A DNA stretch of 37,360 nt. It comes from Clostridiales bacterium. Lineage in GTDB: Bacteria; Bacillota; Clostridia; Oscillospirales; Oscillospiraceae. Shown here in pieces: positions 32,698 to 37,360 of the stretch. Both the position numbers and the translations under genes were made by a program. The notes under the pieces were generated by a model. It made no database searches and was not told where the DNA came from. It saw only the letters and a program-made list of their open reading frames with translations. How positions within the stretch are numbered: position 1 is the stretch's first letter; each line of letters opens with the position of its first letter. The DNA lies in contig JALEII010000063.1 of assembly GCA_022770345.1 (NCBI GenBank), positions 1-37,360 of the forward strand, in the 5' to 3' direction.

Positions 32698-32726
32698 ATT
32701 TTACCAGTTCTTGTCGGATTTTGCAA
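32698..32726 (-). promoter_or_regulatory. Promoter of the small P-loop ATPase gene
   Basis: On the minus strand TTGCAA (32721-32726) and TAAAAT (32698-32703) with a 17-bp spacer and a TGG extension. It lies about 50 bp upstream of the ATG and directly downstream of the pgi stop. Confidence 0.8.
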
Positions 32727-32753
32727 TAGGTTTTTGGGAACTTTCCAAAAATT

Positions 32754-34058
32754 TCAATTTTCATATCCGGGTTTACCCAGCAGGTGGAACATGTTGCGCT
32801 TATAGAACTCCACGCCGGGCTGGTTGAAGGGGTTCACGCCCAGCATATAGGCGCTGACGCCGCAGCACAGCTCCAGGAAGTAGAACATCTCGCCCACTTT
32901 GGCGTCGTTCAGCTCGCCGCAGTCCATGACCATCACGGGTACGCCGCCGTCCACATGGGCCGCAACGGTACCGCGGAAGGCCTGCTCGTCCACGAAGTCC
33001 AGCGTCTTGCCCTCCAGATAGTTCAGTCCGTCCAGGTTCTTGTAATCGCCGCCGATGGTGTAGCGATGCTCAGGGGGTGCAAAGCGGACCATGGTCTCGA
33101 ACATATTCCGCTCGCCCTGCTGGATCATCTGGCCCAGGGAGTGCAGGTCGGCAGTGAACTCGGCGGAAACGGGGAAGATGCCCTTGCCGTCCTTGCCCTC
33201 GGACTCGCCGAAAAGCTGCTGCCACCAGCCGCCGAACATCTTGAAGCTGGGCTCATAGGACTCGAAGATCTCCATGACCTTACCGTTTCGGTACAGCAGG
33301 TTCCGGGTAGCGGCATAGAGCCACACGGGATTTTCGAAGGACCGCAGGTTATAGGTCTCCTTGGCCTCGGCCGCACCGGCCATCACCTGGCGGATATCGA
33401 TCCCGGCCACGGCCATGGGCAGCAGGCCCACGGGGGACAGCACGCTGAACCGGCCGCCCACATCGGGAGGAATGACGAAGGTCTCCCAGCCCTCTTCCTC
33501 GGCCATCTGCCGCAGAGCACCCTTGCAGGGGTCGGTGATTGCGTAGATGCGCTTCTTGGCGCCGTCGGTGCCGTACTTCCGCTCCAGCATCCAGCGCAGG
33601 GCACGGGTGGCGATGGCGGGCTCGGTGGTGGTGCCGGACTTGGAGATGATGGCGATGGAGAAGTCCTTGCCCTCCAGCAGACGGCACAGCTCGTTCCAGT
33701 ACCGGGTGGACAGGCCGTTGCCGGCAAAGAACACCTGCGGATTGCCCTTGCCCTTGCCCAGGTTGTGGTTGCAGCCCTGGAGCAGTTCAATGGCGGCACG
33801 GGGTCCCAGGTAGCTGCCGCCGATGCCGATGACGATGAACACGTCGCTGTTGGCACGAATACGGTCGGCCGCCTCCTGGATGCGGTGCATCTCCGGGGTC
33901 TCCTGGGTGGTAGGCAGGTCCAGCCAACCATGGAAATCGCTGCCTGCGCCGGTGTGGTCGGTCAGGGCTGCATGGGCAGCGGCGACCTCTTTCTCGGTAG
34001 CCAGCAGGTCCGGCAGGGACAACTGACCCCAGACATTGGAAATATCAACTTTGATCAT
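32754..34058 (-). CDS. pgi: Glucose-6-phosphate isomerase
   Basis: A 434-aa cytosolic glycolytic enzyme interconverting glucose-6-phosphate and fructose-6-phosphate. The sugar-phosphate binding segments VIGIGGSYLGPRA near residue 75, SKSGTTTEPA near residue 139 and the family signature DVGGRFSVLSPVGLLP near residue 200 are visible, as is the C-terminal GVEFYKRNMFHLLGKPG. The length is right for the Firmicutes form. AAAGGATG precedes the ATG. It is divergent from the ROK glucokinase gene, so glucose phosphorylation and isomerisation are encoded side by side. A -35/-10 pair of moderate quality (TTGTGA, 16 bp, TATAGG on the minus strand) can be seen about 200 bp upstream but is not certain. Confidence 0.97.
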   Translation of the reverse strand: MIKVDISNVWGQLSLPDLLATEKEVAAAHAALTDHTGAGSDFHGWLDLPTTQETPEMHRIQEAADRIRANSDVFIVIGIGGSYLGPRAAIELLQGCNHNLGKGKGNPQVFFAGNGLSTRYWNELCRLLEGKDFSIAIISKSGTTTEPAIATRALRWMLERKYGTDGAKKRIYAITDPCKGALRQMAEEEGWETFVIPPDVGGRFSVLSPVGLLPMAVAGIDIRQVMAGAAEAKETYNLRSFENPVWLYAATRNLLYRNGKVMEIFESYEPSFKMFGGWWQQLFGESEGKDGKGIFPVSAEFTADLHSLGQMIQQGERNMFETMVRFAPPEHRYTIGGDYKNLDGLNYLEGKTLDFVDEQAFRGTVAAHVDGGVPVMVMDCGELNDAKVGEMFYFLELCCGVSAYMLGVNPFNQPGVEFYKRNMFHLLGKPGYEN

Positions 34059-34407
34059 TGCAGTGGTTCATCCTTTCTGCTTGTATGAAGGAAGCTCTTT
34101 CAATCATCAAGCGCCGGCGGCACAAGATTCTGGCCTCAGACAAGGTTCGGAAAATGAGGGAATACTGTATGTATTTCCCATTTTTCAAACTGCAGGCTGG
34201 GGGCCAAAGATTCGCCGCCCGGCCGCAGACGATTTATTCAGAGTTTCCTGAAATGCTTACGCCTATATGTTACCGCAAAATCGTCACAAACGCAAGAGGA
34301 AGAAGCAAAGTTTCAAAATATTTCAAAATTTTGCTTCCCGGCCCTCTAGTATTTTGGTTCGTATTCCTGTATAATGGGATGCAGGATACTTGTGAGGAGG
34401 ACTTTCC
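34059..34407. other. Intergenic region between pgi and the glucokinase gene
   Basis: A 349-bp divergent spacer. The ORFs in the track here overlap the glucokinase start out of frame and have no ribosome site, so I see no gene. It contains tandem TTTCAAAATA/TTTCAAAATT repeats (about 34311-34331) flanked by GAAGCAAA and TTTGCTTC, and the -10 of the glucokinase gene. Confidence 0.6.
34370..34375 (+). promoter_or_regulatory. -10 element of the glucokinase gene
   Basis: A perfect TATAAT 32 bp upstream of the ATG. The hexamer 17 bp upstream is TAGTAT, a weak -35. AT-rich tandem repeats about 40 bp further upstream could act as an UP element or operator. Confidence 0.6.
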
Positions 34408-35352
34408 ATGCAATATGGTTTTGGAATCGACTTAGGCGGCACCACCGTCAAAATGGCGCTCTTCGACCGGGAGGGTGATCCCCGCTACAAGTGGGAAATT
34501 CCCACGGACACCAGGGACGGCGGCAGCCGCATCCTGAATGACATCGCCGAATCCTGTCTCAAATGGCTGGACACCTACAGCATCGACAAAAAGGACGTGT
34601 TGGGCATCGGCATCGGTGTCCCCGGCCCCGTCACCGCCAAGGGCGTGGTCAACCGCTGCGTGAATCTGGGCTGGGGCCGGTTCAATATCCATGAAGAGCT
34701 GGGTAAGCGCACGGGTCTGCCGGTAAAGGCAGGCAACGACGCCAACGTGGCCGCTCTGGGTGAGGCCTGGAAGGGCGGCGGCAAAGGCTTTGAGAACATG
34801 GTCATGGTGACCCTGGGCACCGGCGTGGGCGGCGGCCTCATTGTGGACGGGCATATCCTCCACGGGGTCCACGGCGCCGGCGGCGAGATCGGCCACATGA
34901 CCCTGAACAGGCTGGAAACGGAGCAGTGTACCTGCGGAAAATACGGCTGCGTGGAGCAGTATTGCTCCGCCACCGGCGTGGTCCGGCTGGCCCGGCGGGC
35001 CATGGCCAGCTTCAACGGAGAGACCAGTCTGGACCCGGAGGACCTGAGCAGCAAGGCCATTTTCGACGCTGCCGCCAAGGGAGACGTGCTGGCGAAAAAG
35101 GTTCTGGACCAGTTCTTCGACCTGCTGGGCGAGGCTCTGGCCAATGTCTGCGCCACCGTGGATCCGGAGGCAATCGTGCTGGGCGGCGGCGTCAGCAAGG
35201 CCGGAGAGCCGCTGCTGGAGGGAGTCCGGAAGTCCTTCGCCAAGTACGCTTTCCATGCCAATTCCGGCACGGTCTTTACCCTGGCCACCCTGGGCAACGA
35301 CGCAGGCGTCTACGGCGCTTTCAAAATGATGCTGGACGAGTTCGGAAAGTAA
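34408..35352 (+). CDS. ROK-family glucokinase
   Basis: A 314-aa sugar kinase of the ROK family. The N-terminal FGIDLGGTTVKMALFD is the ATP-phosphate-binding motif, LGIGIGVPGPV and GNDANVAALGE hold the sugar-binding and catalytic Asp region, and CTCGKYGCVEQY is the zinc-binding CxCGxxGCxE motif typical of Gram-positive glucokinase. There is no N-terminal helix-turn-helix, so it is an enzyme and not a ROK repressor. It phosphorylates free glucose in the cytosol to glucose-6-phosphate, which the divergent pgi gene product isomerises. GAGGAGG lies 7-8 bp before the ATG. Confidence 0.94.
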   Translation: MQYGFGIDLGGTTVKMALFDREGDPRYKWEIPTDTRDGGSRILNDIAESCLKWLDTYSIDKKDVLGIGIGVPGPVTAKGVVNRCVNLGWGRFNIHEELGKRTGLPVKAGNDANVAALGEAWKGGGKGFENMVMVTLGTGVGGGLIVDGHILHGVHGAGGEIGHMTLNRLETEQCTCGKYGCVEQYCSATGVVRLARRAMASFNGETSLDPEDLSSKAIFDAAAKGDVLAKKVLDQFFDLLGEALANVCATVDPEAIVLGGGVSKAGEPLLEGVRKSFAKYAFHANSGTVFTLATLGNDAGVYGAFKMMLDEFGK

Positions 35353-35457
35353 AATCCGCCCGCAGGGCATTGGCTCCCCCTACGCGCCGGGAGGCATACG
35401 CCCTATCGAAAGCGCATTCTGATCCCCACTTACTCTATTCACAGGAGGAATCTCAAT

Positions 35458-37296
35458 ATGTATTGTTACCGCAAAGTTCAAGACGATCTTTACTGGATCG
35501 GCGCCAATGACCGGCGGCTGGCCCTGTTTGAGGGTGTTTACAATGTGCCTCGGGGCGTCAGCTACAATTCCTATGTGCTGCTGGACGAGAAAAACGTCCT
35601 GTTCGACACCGTAGACAAGGCCGTCGGCAGCCGGTTCTTTGAAAATCTCGCCGCCGTGCTGGACGGGCGGCATCTGGACTACGTCATCGTCCACCACGTG
35701 GAGCCGGACCACTCCGCCACTCTGGCCGAGGTGGTCGAGAAGTACCCGGATGTGAAGATCGTCTGCAACACCGCTACCAAGGCCATGATGGAGCAGTTCT
35801 TCCCCTTTGACGTGGCAAGCCGCTGGGTAGAGGCTAAGGAAGGGGAAGTGTTCTCCACCGGACGGCACAATTTTGCCTTCGTGAAAGCCCCCATGGTCCA
35901 CTGGCCGGAGGTCATGGTGTCCTTTGACACCACCGACGGCATCCTTTTCTCCGCCGACGCCTTCGGCACCTTTGGCAACATGAACGGCGCCCTCTTTGCC
36001 GACGAGGTGGACTTCGACCGGGATTATCTGGACGAGGCCCGGCGCTACTACTGCAATATCGTGGGCAAGTACGGCACCCAGGTCACGACCCTTCTGGGCA
36101 AGGCCGCTGCTCTGCCCATCAAGATGGTCTGCCCCCTCCACGGCTTCGTCTGGCGGAAGAACATCGGCTATTTCATTGACAAATGCCTCCATTGGGCCAC
36201 CTACGACCCGGAAGAAAACGGTGTCCTCATCGCCTACGCCAGCGTGTACGGCAACACCGAGAACGCCGCCGAGCTGCTGGCCATGCATCTCCGGGAGTCC
36301 GGGGTCAAAACGGTGCTTTACGATGTGTCCGTGACCCCCGCCGATGAGATTCTGGCCCAGTGCTTCCGGTATTCTCATCTGGTGTTCGCCTCCACCACTT
36401 ATAATGCGGGCATTTTTGTGAAAATGGAAGCATTCCTCTCCGACCTGGTGGCCCACAACATCCAGAACCGGCAGGTGGCTCTGATTGAAAACGGCTCCTG
36501 GGCCCCCACCTCCGGCGGTCTCATGCGGAAAATGCTGGAAAAGTGCAAGAATATCACCTTCCTGGGGGACCAGATTACCATCTGTTCCAGCGTGAAAGAG
36601 GCCCAGCGGGAGGCCCTGAACGCCCTGGCGGACACCATCGCCGCCACCTTCCGAAAGCCCGAAACCGCCCCGACCCTGCCCGGCAGCGTGGACGCGAATG
36701 CCCTCTTTAAGCTCAGCTATGGCCTGTATGTGCTGACCGCCCGGGAGGGGAACAAGGACAACGGCTGCATCATCAACACCGCCGCCCTGCTCACCGACAA
36801 CCCCAAGCGCATCCAGATCGCCGTGAACAAGAAGAACTACACCCATGACATGATCCTCCGCACCGGCGTGTTCAACGTGTCCGTGCTGACCCAGGAGGTC
36901 CCCTTCAGCGTGTTCCAGCAGTTCGGCTTCTGCTCCGGCCGGGATACGGATAAGTTCGCCGCCGGCGGGGCTGAGGTCCGCAGCGAGAACGGCCTGCGCT
37001 ACGTCTGGGAGAACACCAACGCCGTCATCTCCGGCAAGGTCATCGCCACCCACGACTATGGCACCCACACCCTGTTCGTGGCCGAGGTCACGGAGGCAAA
37101 AATCCTCTCCGACGTGCCCAGCGTCACCTATCAGTATTACTTCGACCACATCAAGCCCAAGCCCGCTCCCACCGGTGAGAAAAAGACCGGCTGGGTCTGC
37201 AAGGTCTGCGGCTATGTGTACGAAGGCGAGGAGCTGCCCCCGGATTTCATCTGCCCCCTGTGCAAGCACGGCGCTGAGGACTTCGAGCGGCTGTAA
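35458..37296 (+). CDS. Four-domain flavodiiron protein (beta-lactamase-like + flavodoxin + flavin reductase + rubredoxin)
   Basis: A 612-aa cytosolic oxygen/NO reductase-type protein. The N-terminal metallo-beta-lactamase-like domain (~1-245) carries the diiron motif HVEPDH (His80, Glu82, Asp84, His85). A flavodoxin domain (~250-395) starts with LIAYASVYGNTENAAE, which binds FMN. A flavin-reductase-like domain (~405-560) follows, and the C-terminus is a rubredoxin (~575-612) with CKVCGYVYEGEE and CPLC cysteines for one iron. The fused rubredoxin and reductase modules let it draw electrons from NAD(P)H-linked donors without separate carrier proteins. It protects strict anaerobes against O2 or NO. 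AGGAGG precedes the ATG; a strong terminator follows. Confidence 0.95.
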   Translation: MYCYRKVQDDLYWIGANDRRLALFEGVYNVPRGVSYNSYVLLDEKNVLFDTVDKAVGSRFFENLAAVLDGRHLDYVIVHHVEPDHSATLAEVVEKYPDVKIVCNTATKAMMEQFFPFDVASRWVEAKEGEVFSTGRHNFAFVKAPMVHWPEVMVSFDTTDGILFSADAFGTFGNMNGALFADEVDFDRDYLDEARRYYCNIVGKYGTQVTTLLGKAAALPIKMVCPLHGFVWRKNIGYFIDKCLHWATYDPEENGVLIAYASVYGNTENAAELLAMHLRESGVKTVLYDVSVTPADEILAQCFRYSHLVFASTTYNAGIFVKMEAFLSDLVAHNIQNRQVALIENGSWAPTSGGLMRKMLEKCKNITFLGDQITICSSVKEAQREALNALADTIAATFRKPETAPTLPGSVDANALFKLSYGLYVLTAREGNKDNGCIINTAALLTDNPKRIQIAVNKKNYTHDMILRTGVFNVSVLTQEVPFSVFQQFGFCSGRDTDKFAAGGAEVRSENGLRYVWENTNAVISGKVIATHDYGTHTLFVAEVTEAKILSDVPSVTYQYYFDHIKPKPAPTGEKKTGWVCKVCGYVYEGEELPPDFICPLCKHGAEDFERL

Positions 37297-37313
37297 AGAA
37301 TAGAAAAAACAGT

Positions 37314-37360
37314 AAAAACCATCGGTGCGCCGGGAAATCGGCACACCGATGGTTTTTTGT
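37314..37360 (+). terminator. Terminator of the flavodiiron gene
   Basis: AAAACCATCGGTG pairs with the complementary CACCGATGGTTTT and an inner CCG/CGG pair, followed by TTTTTTG at the window's edge. It starts about 18 bp after the stop. Confidence 0.85.

Noticed and set aside
34058-34435. 125-aa ORF overlapping the glucokinase start
   Set aside because: It has no ribosome site, begins inside the pgi leader and ends out of frame within the glucokinase gene.
35380-37344. 654-aa minus-strand ORF
   Set aside because: It lies wholly antisense to the flavodiiron gene, and its His/Gly/Val-rich composition is typical of shadow frames in high-GC DNA.

Overview
The window is a bacterial chromosome segment of fairly high GC with very clear AGGAGG-type ribosome binding sites, sigma-70 promoters, a YesM/YesN two-component pair, an LplB/YtcP-type sugar ABC transporter, DUF624, ROK glucokinase and a rubredoxin-fused flavodiiron protein. 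Together these suggest a strictly anaerobic, probably gut-dwelling, Clostridia-type Firmicute (Oscillospiraceae/Lachnospiraceae-like). Taxonomy is inferred from gene content only.

Region 1 (1-4250): a minus-strand cluster of an unrecognised 406-aa protein, a GcvT-like folate-dependent methyltransferase and the start of a short-chain dehydrogenase. A PucR/CdaR-like regulator is divergent to it, and the intergenic region holds a perfect 9-bp inverted repeat. This looks like an inducible small-molecule demethylation cluster.

Region 2 (4280-8785): a minus-strand operon of three cytosolic hydrolases (CE1-like esterase, CE2/SGNH esterase, serine beta-lactamase-fold hydrolase), and a divergent NIF3-family metal protein.

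Region 3 (8846-24863): the core of the window. On the minus strand, in transcription order: lipoprotein sugar-binding protein, YesM-type sensor kinase, YesN-type AraC response regulator, one-TM protein, two ABC permeases, DUF624 protein, MsmK-type ATPase, MATE exporter, NodB-like deacetylase, HGGG alpha/beta hydrolase and SGNH esterase. Divergent on the plus strand is a type-B carboxylesterase. Four promoters here (binding protein, permeases, MATE-esterase operon, carboxylesterase) share a two-box element lying exactly 28 bp upstream of the -10 hexamer. This is probably the YesN operator and would define one regulon of import, efflux and deacylation.

Region 4 (24994-27632): a P-loop kinase-like protein and a GH13 sucrose-phosphorylase-family enzyme, 2 bp apart. 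No polysaccharide-cleaving glycoside hydrolase is present and none of the seven hydrolases has a visible signal peptide. The locus therefore appears to import an acylated small sugar or glycoside, strip it of acyl groups in the cytosol, phosphorolyse it and possibly export a by-product through MATE. An acylated sucrose is one attractive candidate; this is inference.

Region 5 (27783-37360): tRNA-His, tRNA-Arg and tRNA-Gly with a strong promoter; the lspA-rluA-HAD operon; GNAT and DUF2156 genes; a small P-loop ATPase; glucose-6-phosphate isomerase; ROK glucokinase; and a four-domain flavodiiron protein. This part is ordinary housekeeping, although glucokinase and isomerase would carry glucose from region 4 into glycolysis.
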